Source of the DNA: Entoloma clypeatum
Taxonomy: Eukaryota > Basidiomycota > Agaricomycetes > Agaricales > Entolomataceae
DNA length: 64,000 nt
Direction: 5' to 3'
Assembly: GCA_963565915.1 (NCBI GenBank)
Contig: OY751492.1
Span: 4,712,001-4,776,000 of the forward strand
Shown here: one piece after another, positions 16,920 through 29,439 of the stretch
How the letters are laid out: each line of letters begins with the position of its first letter
Numbering within the stretch: position 1 is the stretch's first letter
Position numbers and translations under genes: made by a program
The notes under the pieces: model-generated
Told to the model about the DNA's origin: nothing
The model's database searches: none
The model's input: only the letters and a program-made list of their open reading frames with translations

Positions 16920-17050
16920 CCCCTAACCCCTAACCCCTAACCCCTAACCCCTAACCCCCTAACCCCTAACCCCTAACCCCTAACCCCTAACCCCTAACCC
17001 CTAACCCCTAACCCCCTAACAGTAACCCCTTACTCCTAAACCCTAACCCC
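16920..17050. repeat. telomeric repeat tract, C-rich on + strand (CCCCTAA)n
   Basis: About 14 tandem heptamers CCCCTAA with a few CCCCCTAA variants, then degenerate CCTAAC words to 17050. C-rich repeats on the + strand at the start of a contig are the orientation of a left chromosome end. Confidence 0.9.
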
Positions 17051-17080
17051 TAACCTAACCCTAACCGGTTAACGTTGGGG
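17051..17080. repeat. inverted telomeric repeat junction
   Basis: CCTAACCCTAACC is followed by GGTTAACGTTGGGG, a head-to-head junction like those at 15299, 18766 and 35256. Confidence 0.75.
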
Positions 17081-17818
17081 GCTGGGGGTGAGTCCGGCCC
17101 TTGCTAGACTCTACGACGGACGTGCGCCCAACCCTAGGGTTGGGTTGGGAATGTGAGTCATCTCGCTCAGCTGGTGTCGGTTCGAACAATCGACATGTCT
17201 AGCGATGAGATGGCCTGCTTGTTCGCCCTTGCTTACTCCAGCTCTGATGTCGACCATTGTGTCTGGCGTTTTTACGTACATTTCGTAAATAATGTACTTA
17301 GGTGGTTTCCCGTAACTGTTCTTACATGTTACTGGGTATTGGTTAGTTTTCTTGTTGTGTGTCCTTCGGGATAACGGTCTTCGCCTTCAAAGATCTTCGG
17401 ACTTTGATGTGGGAGCGATCCGTTATCTCGGTTCACTCGGGTCTCACCCGGACCGCTGGTCCGTGATGGGGATTCCCCATAGCCTTACCCTTGCAGGGTC
17501 CTGAGGCACGTGCTACTATGAAATTTCATGGTGGCACGTGCCTGTGATGGGCGCTGTCTGGGCGAGCGCCGTGTGGCGTCTTCCCTGTCGCGCGACTGTC
17601 GGACTGTGTGTCGAAGTGAACAATAGGCAGAGTCAGCTGCCCCAGAGAACAATAGCGTTATTGTTCTCTGGCATGACTCAACCGATTGCCGTTTTCGGAC
17701 CTGATGAGGCCTATAAAGGCCGAAATAGGATCCTGGACTTATCCCAAGTCCTATTGTCCACATCGGCACACAGGCCCCTCAGTCGCACTCCTCCTCGCTG
17801 CGCTCGTCGTAGTGCTCC
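17071..17818 (+). mobile_element. Coprina-like element terminal segment, copy A
   Basis: About 750 bases nearly identical to 18786-19540 and diverged from 35276-35975. It has a hammerhead ribozyme near the end and finishes GTCGCACTCCTCCTCGCTGC followed by telomeric heptamers. The short open frame at 17153-17374 is conserved in the copy at 18869-19090 but has no motif and is probably not a gene. Confidence 0.75.
17687..17768 (+). ncRNA. hammerhead ribozyme, type I (copy 4)
   Basis: CTGATGA at 17701-17707, stem II GGCC-TATAAA-GGCC, GAAA at 17722-17725, stem III ATAGGA pairing with TCCTAT (17749-17754), and predicted cleavage after U17755. Stem I pairs GTCC (17756-17759) with GGAC (17697-17700) and CGGCA (17764-17768) with TGCCG (17687-17691). 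Confidence 0.9.
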
Positions 17819-17868
17819 ACCCCTAACCCCTAACCCCTAACCCCTAACCCCCCTAACCCCTAACCCAT
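17819..17868. repeat. internal telomeric tract (CCCCTAA)n
   Basis: About six heptamers lie directly between the end of one Coprina-like segment and the truncated 5' end of the next. Confidence 0.9.
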
Positions 17869-18298
17869 CGGATTCTGGCGCGACTATCTTAGTAACGCCG
17901 AGCAAGGGAAATTCTCCCTCTCGCACCCACGATTTTCCGCTGACCCCGGGGACTTGGCGTCTGTTATGGACGACGAGGACCTGACGGTCATGGTTCACAC
18001 CGCAGGGGGGGTAACCCCCATGCCGGATATCCGGGTGTTAGGATTTGATAAACGAAAATTCTTGGTATCGCGAAAGCGTACTCTGAATTTATTTGACTTA
18101 ACTACTCTTTGGAAAAAGGTGGTGATCACAGGAATGGACAAGGAAGCTTCGCGCCAGTCCCCGGTTGTTCGGCTGTCTGCAGACGAACTCGAGGACTCCT
18201 CAGATTCAGAACTATCTGAAACCGAAGGAACCGCACTGGCGCACCTTGTTAATACTCGTCAGAGTCTCGGAGACGCTTGGTTGTCTCGTCACGACTGA
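17869..18298 (+). pseudogene. C-terminal fragment of Coprina-like ORF
   Basis: The frame corresponds to the last ~140 residues of the intact-ended ORF at 34101-34781, with many synonymous and few amino-acid changes (for example DIRVLGFDKRKFLVSRKRTL is shared). It ends SRHD at TGA 18296-18298. It lacks the N-terminal half and cannot be an independent gene. Confidence 0.75.
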
Positions 18299-18765
18299 GT
18301 GTCTTGGCGCTTTACAGCGTCGAGGGGGATATGGGAGAACAGTTGGATGTACCGGCTAGACCTACCTGCGTTATGGCGTGTGTATCCCTTTTGTAGTCAG
18401 TAGTTTAAGTACGAACGCTGCGGAAGGAACATATGGGAGAACAACGCTAGAGTACCATAATAGTGAGAATAAACTCCTTGCTACCACAGACTTACCTACG
18501 AAAGTGAGTCCCCCTTCATTCTCTGACCATTCCGGTTCTTTAACGGTGGTGGAAACCCACCCTGTCGGTGTAGCTGACCAACGACTTACGGTATAGCGCC
18601 TTCGTGCGCAATGGAAAACCATAGGAATTAGCCTTGGAGCCTAACCCTAACCGTAAGCTCAGCTTATATTGAAAAGATATATGCCTGCCTATTGACACAC
18701 AATAGCCAACAGCTTAACCTAACCTTACCCCCTAACAGTAACCCCTTACTCCTAACCCCTAACCC
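18299..18765 (+). other. 3' non-coding part of Coprina-like copy B
   Basis: Conserved with 34782-35255. It contains the word gggagaacaacgctagagt and two short open frames in the copies that do not stay aligned, so they are not annotated. Confidence 0.55.
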
Positions 18766-18797
18766 CTAACCTAACCCTAACCGGTTAACGTTAGGGG
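18766..18797. repeat. inverted telomeric repeat junction
   Basis: CCTAACCCTAACC-GGTTAACGTTAGGGG, head-to-head, located within copy B where the terminal segment begins. Confidence 0.8.
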
Positions 18798-19402
18798 CTG
18801 GGGGTGAGTCCGGCCTTTGCTAGACTCAACGACGGACGTGCGCCCAACCCTAGGGTTGGGTTGGGAATGTGGGTCATCTCGCTCAGCTGGTGTCGGTTCG
18901 AACAATCGACATGTCTAGCGATGAGATGGCTTGCTTGTTCGCCCTTGCTTACTCCAGCTCTGATGTCGACCATTGTGTCTGGCGTTTTTACGTACATTTC
19001 GTAAATAATGTACTTAGGTGGTTTCCCGTAACTGTTCTTACATGTTACTGGGTATTGGTTAGTTTTCTTGTTGTGTGTCCTTCGGGATAACGGTCTTCGC
19101 CTTCAAAGATCTTCGGACTTTGATGTGGGAGCGATCCGTTATCTCGGTTCACTCGGATCTCACCCGGACCGCTGGTCCGTGATGGGGATTCCCCATAGCC
19201 TTACCCTTGCAGGGTCCTGAGGCACGTGCTACTATGAAACTTCATGGTGGCACGTGCCTGTGATGGGCGCTGTCTGGGCGAGCGCCGTGTGGCGTCTTCC
19301 CTGTCGCGCGACTGTCGGACTGTGTGTCGAAGTGAACAATAGGCAGAGTCAGCTGCCCCAGAGAACAATAGCGTTATTGTTCTCTGGCATGACTCAACCG
19401 AT

Positions 19403-19484
19403 TGCCGTTTTCGGACCTGATGAGGCCTATAAAGGCCGAAATAGGATCCTGGACTTATCCCAAGTCCTATTGTCCACATCGGCA
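19403..19484 (+). ncRNA. hammerhead ribozyme, type I (copy 5)
   Basis: Identical layout to copy 4: CTGATGA at 19417-19423, stem II GGCC-TATAAA-GGCC, GAAA, stem III ATAGGA/TCCTAT and stem I GTCC/GGAC with outer CGGCA/TGCCG. Confidence 0.9.
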
Positions 19485-19550
19485 CACACAGGCCCTCAGT
19501 CGCACTCCTCCTCGCTGCGCTCGTCGTAGTGCTCCTCCCCTAACCCCTAA

Positions 19551-22500
19551 CCTGACCACTAACACGGTCATGGATATATAGTTTCTTATCCAAGTAAGCC
19601 AAGTACACTTCAAAAGCCATATACACTTCAAAAGTATATTAGACTTCAAGATATACCCGAGAAATCAGTTTAATCATCCCGTACACTTTTCTATGCTTAC
19701 ATAATCATCCCATATCACTTTCCAGGCTTACATATATCCCATATCACTTTCAGCGCTTACATAATCATCCCGTACACCTTCAAATCTCACTCAGAACACT
19801 CATATAGTTGTTTCGCAATTTCTAATATACTCTGCGGTTCAATATTCCCGTACACCTTCAAATTACACTCAGAACACATACCAAGTCCATTTCAAACTGA
19901 AACAAACACTATATAGTCCATTCCAACTGAAAGAAACACTATACAACACCTTCGAACTGGAGGCATCAATGTTCCCAGCCTAACCAATTAACTCCTGACT
20001 CCTAACACCAAACAGTTTAAAACCTGACCACTAACACGGTCATGGATATATAGTTTCTTATCCAAGTAAGCCAAGTACACTTCAAAAGCCATATACACTT
20101 CAAAAGTATATTAGACTTCAAGATATACCCGAGAAATCAGTTTAATCATCCCGTACACTTTTCTATGCTTACATAATCATCCCATATCACTTTCCAGGCT
20201 TACATATATCCCATATCACTTTCAGCGCTTACATAATCATCCCGTACACCTTCAAATCTCACTCAGAACACTCATATAGTTGTTTCGCAATTTCTAATAT
20301 ACTCTGCGGTTCAATATTCCCGTACACCTTCAAATTACACTCAGAACACATACCAAGTCCATTTCAAACTGAAACAAACACTATATAGTCCATTCCAACT
20401 GAAAGAAACACTATACAACACCTTCGAACTGGAGGCATCAATGTTCCCAGCCTAACCAATTAACTCCTGACTCCTAACACCAAACAGTTTAAAACCTGAC
20501 CACTAACACGGTCATGGATATATAGTTTCTTATCCAAGTAAGCCAAGTACACTTCAAAAGCCATATACACTTCAAAAGTATATTAGACTTCAAGATATAC
20601 CCGAGAAATCAGTTTAATCATCCCGTACACTTTTCTATGCTTACATAATCATCCCATATCACTTTCCAGGCTTACATATATCCCATATCACTTTCAGCGC
20701 TTACATAATCATCCCGTACACCTTCAAATCTCACTCAGAACACTCATATAGTTGTTTCGCAATTTCTAATATACTCTGCGGTTCAATATTCCCGTACACC
20801 TTCAAATTACACTCAGAACACATACCAAGTCCATTTCAAACTGAAACAAACACTATATAGTCCATTCCAACTGAAAGAAACACTATACAACACCTTCGAA
20901 CTGGAGGCATCAATGTTCCCAGCCTAACCAATTAACTCCTGACTCCTAACACCAAACAGTTTAAAACCTGACCACTAACACGGTCATGGATATATAGTTT
21001 CTTATCCAAGTAAGCCAAGTACACTTCAAAAGCCATATACACTTCAAAAGTATATTAGACTTCAAGATATACCCGAGAAATCAGTTTAATCATCCCGTAC
21101 ACTTTTCTATGCTTACATAATCATCCCATATCACTTTCCAGGCTTACATATATCCCATATCACTTTCAGCGCTTACATAATCATCCCGTACACCTTCAAA
21201 TCTCACTCAGAACACTCATATAGTTGTTTCGCAATTTCTAATATACTCTGCGGTTCAATATTCCCGTACACCTTCAAATTACACTCAGAACACATACCAA
21301 GTCCATTTCAAACTGAAACAAACACTATATAGTCCATTCCAACTGAAAGAAACACTATACAACACCTTCGAACTGGAGGCATCAATGTTCCCAGCCTAAC
21401 CAATTAACTCCTGACTCCTAACACCAAACAGTTTAAAACCTGACCACTAACACGGTCATGGATATATAGTTTCTTATCCAAGTAAGCCAAGTACACTTCA
21501 AAAGCCATATACACTTCAAAAGTATATTAGACTTCAAGATATACCCGAGAAATCAGTTTAATCATCCCGTACACTTTTCTATGCTTACATAATCATCCCA
21601 TATCACTTTCCAGGCTTACATATATCCCATATCACTTTCAGCGCTTACATAATCATCCCGTACACCTTCAAATCTCACTCAGAACACTCATATAGTTGTT
21701 TCGCAATTTCTAATATACTCTGCGGTTCAATATTCCCGTACACCTTCAAATTACACTCAGAACACATACCAAGTCCATTTCAAACTGAAACAAACACTAT
21801 ATAGTCCATTCCAACTGAAAGAAACACTATACAACACCTTCGAACTGGAGGCATCAATGTTCCCAGCCTAACCAATTAACTCCTGACTCCTAACACCAAA
21901 CAGTTTAAAACCTGACCACTAACACGGTCATGGATATATAGTTTCTTATCCAAGTAAGCCAAGTACACTTCAAAAGCCATATACACTTCAAAAGTATATT
22001 AGACTTCAAGATATACCCGAGAAATCAGTTTAATCATCCCGTACACTTTTCTATGCTTACATAATCATCCCATATCACTTTCCAGGCTTACATATATCCC
22101 ATATCACTTTCAGCGCTTACATAATCATCCCGTACACCTTCAAATCTCACTCAGAACACTCATATAGTTGTTTCGCAATTTCTAATATACTCTGCGGTTC
22201 AATATTCCCGTACACCTTCAAATTACACTCAGAACACATACCAAGTCCATTTCAAACTGAAACAAACACTATATAGTCCATTCCAACTGAAAGAAACACT
22301 ATACAACACCTTCGAACTGGAGGCATCAATGTTCCCAGCCTAACCAATTAACTCCTGACTCCTAACACCAAACAGTTTAAAACCTGACCACTAACACGGT
22401 CATGGATATATAGTTTCTTATCCAAGTAAGCCAAGTACACTTCAAAAGCCATATACACTTCAAAAGTATATTAGACTTCAAGATATACCCGAGAAATCAG

Positions 22501-25500
22501 TTTAATCATCCCGTACACTTTTCTATGCTTACATAATCATCCCATATCACTTTCCAGGCTTACATATATCCCATATCACTTTCAGCGCTTACATAATCAT
22601 CCCGTACACCTTCAAATCTCACTCAGAACACTCATATAGTTGTTTCGCAATTTCTAATATACTCTGCGGTTCAATATTCCCGTACACCTTCAAATTACAC
22701 TCAGAACACATACCAAGTCCATTTCAAACTGAAACAAACACTATATAGTCCATTCCAACTGAAAGAAACACTATACAACACCTTCGAACTGGAGGCATCA
22801 ATGTTCCCAGCCTAACCAATTAACTCCTGACTCCTAACACCAAACAGTTTAAAACCTGACCACTAACACGGTCATGGATATATAGTTTCTTATCCAAGTA
22901 AGCCAAGTACACTTCAAAAGCCATATACACTTCAAAAGTATATTAGACTTCAAGATATACCCGAGAAATCAGTTTAATCATCCCGTACACTTTTCTATGC
23001 TTACATAATCATCCCATATCACTTTCCAGGCTTACATATATCCCATATCACTTTCAGCGCTTACATAATCATCCCGTACACCTTCAAATCTCACTCAGAA
23101 CACTCATATAGTTGTTTCGCAATTTCTAATATACTCTGCGGTTCAATATTCCCGTACACCTTCAAATTACACTCAGAACACATACCAAGTCCATTTCAAA
23201 CTGAAACAAACACTATATAGTCCATTCCAACTGAAAGAAACACTATACAACACCTTCGAACTGGAGGCATCAATGTTCCCAGCCTAACCAATTAACTCCT
23301 GACTCCTAACACCAAACAGTTTAAAACCTGACCACTAACACGGTCATGGATATATAGTTTCTTATCCAAGTAAGCCAAGTACACTTCAAAAGCCATATAC
23401 ACTTCAAAAGTATATTAGACTTCAAGATATACCCGAGAAATCAGTTTAATCATCCCGTACACTTTTCTATGCTTACATAATCATCCCATATCACTTTCCA
23501 GGCTTACATATATCCCATATCACTTTCAGCGCTTACATAATCATCCCGTACACCTTCAAATCTCACTCAGAACACTCATATAGTTGTTTCGCAATTTCTA
23601 ATATACTCTGCGGTTCAATATTCCCGTACACCTTCAAATTACACTCAGAACACATACCAAGTCCATTTCAAACTGAAACAAACACTATATAGTCCATTCC
23701 AACTGAAAGAAACACTATACAACACCTTCGAACTGGAGGCATCAATGTTCCCAGCCTAACCAATTAACTCCTGACTCCTAACACCAAACAGTTTAAAACC
23801 TGACCACTAACACGGTCATGGATATATAGTTTCTTATCCAAGTAAGCCAAGTACACTTCAAAAGCCATATACACTTCAAAAGTATATTAGACTTCAAGAT
23901 ATACCCGAGAAATCAGTTTAATCATCCCGTACACTTTTCTATGCTTACATAATCATCCCATATCACTTTCCAGGCTTACATATATCCCATATCACTTTCA
24001 GCGCTTACATAATCATCCCGTACACCTTCAAATCTCACTCAGAACACTCATATAGTTGTTTCGCAATTTCTAATATACTCTGCGGTTCAATATTCCCGTA
24101 CACCTTCAAATTACACTCAGAACACATACCAAGTCCATTTCAAACTGAAACAAACACTATATAGTCCATTCCAACTGAAAGAAACACTATACAACACCTT
24201 CGAACTGGAGGCATCAATGTTCCCAGCCTAACCAATTAACTCCTGACTCCTAACACCAAACAGTTTAAAACCTGACCACTAACACGGTCATGGATATATA
24301 GTTTCTTATCCAAGTAAGCCAAGTACACTTCAAAAGCCATATACACTTCAAAAGTATATTAGACTTCAAGATATACCCGAGAAATCAGTTTAATCATCCC
24401 GTACACTTTTCTATGCTTACATAATCATCCCATATCACTTTCCAGGCTTACATATATCCCATATCACTTTCAGCGCTTACATAATCATCCCGTACACCTT
24501 CAAATCTCACTCAGAACACTCATATAGTTGTTTCGCAATTTCTAATATACTCTGCGGTTCAATATTCCCGTACACCTTCAAATTACACTCAGAACACATA
24601 CCAAGTCCATTTCAAACTGAAACAAACACTATATAGTCCATTCCAACTGAAAGAAACACTATACAACACCTTCGAACTGGAGGCATCAATGTTCCCAGCC
24701 TAACCAATTAACTCCTGACTCCTAACACCAAACAGTTTAAAACCTGACCACTAACACGGTCATGGATATATAGTTTCTTATCCAAGTAAGCCAAGTACAC
24801 TTCAAAAGCCATATACACTTCAAAAGTATATTAGACTTCAAGATATACCCGAGAAATCAGTTTAATCATCCCGTACACTTTTCTATGCTTACATAATCAT
24901 CCCATATCACTTTCCAGGCTTACATATATCCCATATCACTTTCAGCGCTTACATAATCATCCCGTACACCTTCAAATCTCACTCAGAACACTCATATAGT
25001 TGTTTCGCAATTTCTAATATACTCTGCGGTTCAATATTCCCGTACACCTTCAAATTACACTCAGAACACATACCAAGTCCATTTCAAACTGAAACAAACA
25101 CTATATAGTCCATTCCAACTGAAAGAAACACTATACAACACCTTCGAACTGGAGGCATCAATGTTCCCAGCCTAACCAATTAACTCCTGACTCCTAACAC
25201 CAAACAGTTTAAAACCTGACCACTAACACGGTCATGGATATATAGTTTCTTATCCAAGTAAGCCAAGTACACTTCAAAAGCCATATACACTTCAAAAGTA
25301 TATTAGACTTCAAGATATACCCGAGAAATCAGTTTAATCATCCCGTACACTTTTCTATGCTTACATAATCATCCCATATCACTTTCCAGGCTTACATATA
25401 TCCCATATCACTTTCAGCGCTTACATAATCATCCCGTACACCTTCAAATCTCACTCAGAACACTCATATAGTTGTTTCGCAATTTCTAATATACTCTGCG

Positions 25501-25621
25501 GTTCAATATTCCCGTACACCTTCAAATTACACTCAGAACACATACCAAGTCCATTTCAAACTGAAACAAACACTATATAGTCCATTCCAACTGAAAGAAA
25601 CACTATACAACACCTTCGAAC
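19551..25621. repeat. 472-bp tandem satellite, about 12.9 units
   Basis: Unit starts (CCTGACCACTAACACGG) lie at 19551, 20023, 20495 and onward every 472 bases to 25215; the last unit is cut after 407 bases at 25621. Units look identical by eye. Inside each unit the words TTACATAATCATCCC, CATATCACTTTC and CGTACACCTTCAAAT recur, suggesting it arose from shorter repeats. Unit ends carry CCTAACC-like words, and the array abuts telomeric heptamers directly on the left. No coding potential was found. Confidence 0.97.
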
Positions 25622-26040
25622 TTGCTACATTTTTCATATTTGTATATGCTTGTTCATGATATTTCATTATTTGGCTATCATGGAAAACATCACAAGTGCA
25701 AACAACATTTCGCCAAATTACTGGCCATGACATTGTACCTAAGACTGAGACGTCTGACAGAGATGTGCACACGGGATACAGGTGTGCAAGTATATAATAC
25801 TCCGTGGGCGACGAAATCGTACAGACAATTCTGCGCGAGCAATAATTTATTTGTCGCGAAATGGCATCCAGAAAATGCACCCATGCGTCAAGATCATTTG
25901 CCCCAGACACAAAACGGGAACCACGGCAAGGCCCCGCTGCGCATGTTGTATGTACGAATGTGTCGTCGTCGACCAAACGGCGAGACAGGTAGCCGTTGCA
26001 GCAGCATAAATATGACGACGACGACGCCGACGTGTGGTGT
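25622..26040. other. boundary region right of the satellite
   Basis: About 420 bases of mixed composition. Open frames on both strands (minus 25533-26051, plus 25622-26044) mirror each other and run into satellite or repeat sequence, so no gene is called. Confidence 0.35.
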
Positions 26041-27214
26041 GTGAGCAGCAATAAAAAGTAGAAATGACGACGACGACGACGTGTGGTGGGTGGTGCAGCC
26101 GTCTCGTCTGCTTTTCCGCAGTCGTGTTGTGTCAGGGTGCTGTGCCGTGTCCTCGTCGTCGACGTCGTGAGGTGGTGGAAGGTGTGGTGCAGCTGGCAGC
26201 CGTGTCATCGTCGACGACGTGAGGTGTGAAGGGGTGGTGCAGCCGTGTCGTGAGGTGGTGGGTCTCATGGCGCAGCCATCTCCTTGTCGTCGACGTGAAG
26301 TGGTGGATGTGGTGCTGGTACAGCCATGGCGTCCCTTGTGATGCAGCCATGTCGCCCCTCCATGGGCGGAGTGGTGAGTCTCGTGGTGCAGCCCTGTCAT
26401 TCCGTCGTAGACGACGTGGGTCTCGTGGTGTTGCCTGGTCGCCTGCAGCTGTCTCTCGTCGACGATGTGGAGTAGCGTGCCTCGAGGCACAGCTGCCTCG
26501 TCTTGTCGACCACGATGTGGGGTGGTGGGTCTCGTGGCGCAGCCGTCTCGCCCCTTCGTCGACGAGGTAGGGTGGTTGTGGTCTCGCCCCTGGGTCTGGT
26601 GTAGCCAATTTCGTCTTGTCGACGACGAAGTGCTGGTAGATCTGGTGGTGCAGCTGTCTCGTCTCGCCGTCGACGAACTGGTGATGGGTCGGCTTAGGGG
26701 TTAGGTAGCCGTTATGAGGGGCGAAGGACGGGGCGTAAGTGCAGGTGTGGGGGGTCAGTCGCCGGTAAACGGGTTAAGTGAGTGCCATTCAATCGTAAAG
26801 GATATCGGCAGTCGTCAAACGAGCCCAAGTGGCGAAGAGTGGCCGTTGACGCGCGAAGAACAGGGTGCGGTAGGACGGGCCGTGAGGGTGTGGTGGCGTA
26901 GGTTGGAAACGGGGAAGGTGAACGTGCCGTGGTGGGGGGACGTTAGCCGTCGACCGGGAAAGGACAGGGTGTATCCATTAAATAACGAAGGGGGAGGCAT
27001 AGGCGAGAGGCGGCGAGGGGCGTGGGTTTCAGGGGTTCAGGACAGTTGAGAAGGTGCTGAAGAATAGAATAGTGGTCGGTATGTGAGAAATACGAGGGCG
27101 AAATAGACTAACCGAATGAAAGGGGGTAACGAACGATTCTCGTCCCAACGAAAAGGGCGAGTAGAGAATGGCCAGGAGGGCGGGCATTCAGACGCGGAGA
27201 GAGCGATGAGAGCG

Positions 27215-27247
27215 ATGTTTACGAGGGAGTACTCCCCCGTAGAACAT
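27215..27247 (-). other. GGGA-GTAC-TCCC stem-loop, copy A
   Basis: Arms 27220-27228 and 27233-27241 around loop GTAC. The stem extends outward with ATGTT/AACAT past a one-base bulge. On the minus strand the only non-Watson-Crick pair becomes G-T. Confidence 0.65.
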
Positions 27248-28589
27248 CTTCGTCGTGGACGAAGGAGAGGGGTTGTGAGGTGTGGTGCGGAAGCAGTGAG
27301 GTGCTGCTAGCCGTCCCATCCCCCAGTCGACGACGAGGGAACTGGGCAGGGAAGTGGTGAGGCGTGCGAGAACCGTTGAGTCACCGAGGAAAGTGGGTGA
27401 GGGGGAGGATTGGAGCTGCCGTTCCAGGCAGGGGTTGACGACGCGTGGTGGGAGGCGTGGAGAGGTGAGAGGTGTGGTGCAGCCGCGATGTCTGGTGGAA
27501 GGTCTCGTGGTGCAGGTGGTACAGCCGTCTCGCGTCGTGTCGCCGTCGACGACGTGAGGTGGAAGGCGTGGTGCAGCTGGGGCAGTCGTGTCGTATCGTG
27601 TCGTCGTCGACGACGTGTGATGGGCGGCGTGGTGCAGCTGGGACATGGTGGGAGGTTTGGTGCAGCATCGTGTCGTCGTCGACGACGTGTGGTGGGAGGC
27701 GTGGAGAGGTGAGAGGTGTGGTGCAGCCGCGATGTCTGGCGGTGGCTCTCCGCTTCCCTCCTCTTTTTTCTAGTGGTTTTGGCCCCACAGCGGTGGTGGT
27801 ACAGCCGTCTCGTGTCGTGTCGTCGTCGACGACGTCTGGTGGGAGGTGTGGTGCAGCTGGGACAGTCGTGTCGCGTCGTGTCGTCGTCGTCGAGGTCTGA
27901 TGGGAGGCGTGGAGAGGTGGGAGGTGTGGGGGAGAGGTGGTGCAGCTGGGACAGTCGTGTCGCGTCGTGAAGGTCTCCGGGTGGCTCTCCTCTTTTTTCC
28001 AGTGGTTTTGGCCCCACCGTGCTGGTGCTACAGCCGCCTCGCGTCGTGTCATCGTCGACGACGTCTGGTGGGAGGGGCGATGCCAATGCGCAAGACAGGA
28101 GTGCTGGTGCGGGCCCGTTAAATGGGGCGTCAAGGCTGGGGGGACGCGGGGTGCTTACCTCGGCCATGCACGTGTGGTGGGCATAGGGGTGTAGCTGCAT
28201 CCTGGGCAGCCGTCCCATTCCGTCGTCGAAGGAGGAAGTTGGGGAGTTGGGGAGTTGGTGCAGCCACGCCCTTCGAGAGAGAGAGGTTGGGGGCATCCTG
28301 GGGCAGTCATCCTGCTCTGTCGAAGGAAGGGTGGGGAGAGTCGTCAATAGGGAAATTCGGGGGATCCTGGGGCAGCCGTCACGTTCCGTCGTCGAAGGAG
28401 GGAGATGAGGAGGTGTCGTCGAAAGAGAGGTGGGGCAGTCATCCTGCACCGTCGAAGGAGGGTGGGGAGAGTCGTCAATAGGGAGGTTCAGGGGATCCTG
28501 GGGCAGCCGTCGTGTTCCGTCGTCGAAGGATGGAGGTGGGGAGGTGTCGTCGGAAGAGAGAGGTTGGATGGCCGACCTAGATAACGAGA

Positions 28590-28622
28590 TCGTCTACTAG
28601 GGACTACTCCCCAGTAGATGGC
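28590..28622 (-). other. GGGA-GTAG-TCCC stem-loop, copy B
   Basis: Arms 28593-28603 and 28608-28618, eleven pairs, loop GTAG on the minus strand, one G-T pair. The outer six pairs differ completely from those of the other copies but still pair. Confidence 0.65.
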
Positions 28623-28964
28623 GACGAGAGGAGGGAGCCAGGGCTTACCACAGAGGACGATTGCACGGAACTTGCTTCCGTGTAGTCGAAAGTGAAAGAT
28701 AGACACTGCACGAGGGTGGTCCCCGTGCAGTGTGTCGTCGTAGACGAAGATTCGCGGCCGTGGGAAGTAAACGACACACAGCTGTGCACAGCCAGTGCAC
28801 AGCCGCCAGTGCACAGCCCCACGGAACCGCATTCGTCGCCGACGAATGCAGACTGTGGGAAGCTCCACCCACCCGGGTGTAACAAAGTTGCCGGTGGGAG
28901 TTTTCCCACAGTCCGCATACGTCCACGACGAACTTGTCTCCTTCCTCTCTCCCCTCGTTCTGGG

Positions 28965-29010
28965 CGAGGGACGTTCTGTCAGGGAGTAGTCCCTGACATC
29001 GCGTCCCTCG
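28965..29010 (+). other. GGGA-GTAG-TCCC stem-loop, copy C
   Basis: Inner arms TCAGGGA and TCCCTGA round GTAG. A second, outer stem pairs GAGGGACG with CGTCCCTC across a small internal loop. Confidence 0.7.
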
Positions 29011-29439
29011 TCTCTCGTCCCTCCTTGGTCGCCTCAAGCCGTCGTCGACGACATCGGCACGCGCCCTTCGGTTCGCGCCCTCTTCAACCTCGGCACTTGG
29101 TCGACGACGACCTTTGGGTACGCGCCTCGCCTCCTCGGATGCCTCAAGACCTCGGTCATGTCTTCTAAGACGAGAGCCTCAGGTATCAGCGCGAAGGTAT
29201 GTCCTTCACAACATCATTATCAACGATGACGGCGGCAGATTCGCCGTCGTCTGTGCTGATTACTTCACCCCTTTCTGCAACAGGCTTGCCAACATCGCCG
29301 CCAAACCACCCATGCACCTCGCCCGACGACGGAGCGGCGTCCTCTCACCCCCTCCCACTTTCCTCGCCGACGGAATGGCTCGCCCGTTCGACTCCTCGCA
29401 CATACCACAACCCGACGAGATATCCTCGTCCCCTATGGC

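Larger units (their letters stand above)
17869..19540 (+). mobile_element. 5'-truncated Coprina-like (Penelope-like) element, copy B
   Basis: Begins within the reverse-transcriptase-like coding region directly after telomeric repeats. It continues through the 3' non-coding part, the inverted telomeric junction (18766-18797), the terminal segment and a hammerhead ribozyme, and ends at telomeric words at 19541. 5' truncation onto telomeric repeats is the behaviour reported for endonuclease-deficient Penelope-like elements such as Coprina in basidiomycetes; the family name here is inferred from that and from the ribozyme. Confidence 0.7.

Noticed and set aside
17153..17374. 73-codon frame repeated at 18869-19090
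   Set aside because: It is the same duplicated element sequence; the third copy at 35,360-35,590 does not keep the frame.
17538..17840. Open frames containing MTQPIAVFGPDEAYKGRN, found in all terminal segments
   Set aside because: The reading is simply the translated hammerhead ribozyme; conservation is explained by the RNA.
19551..25621. Regular repeat array considered as CRISPR
   Set aside because: The whole 472-base unit is repeated without variable spacers, and the window is eukaryotic.
25533..26051. 172-codon minus-strand frame
   Set aside because: It reads into the satellite array and mirrors a plus-strand frame; no motif.
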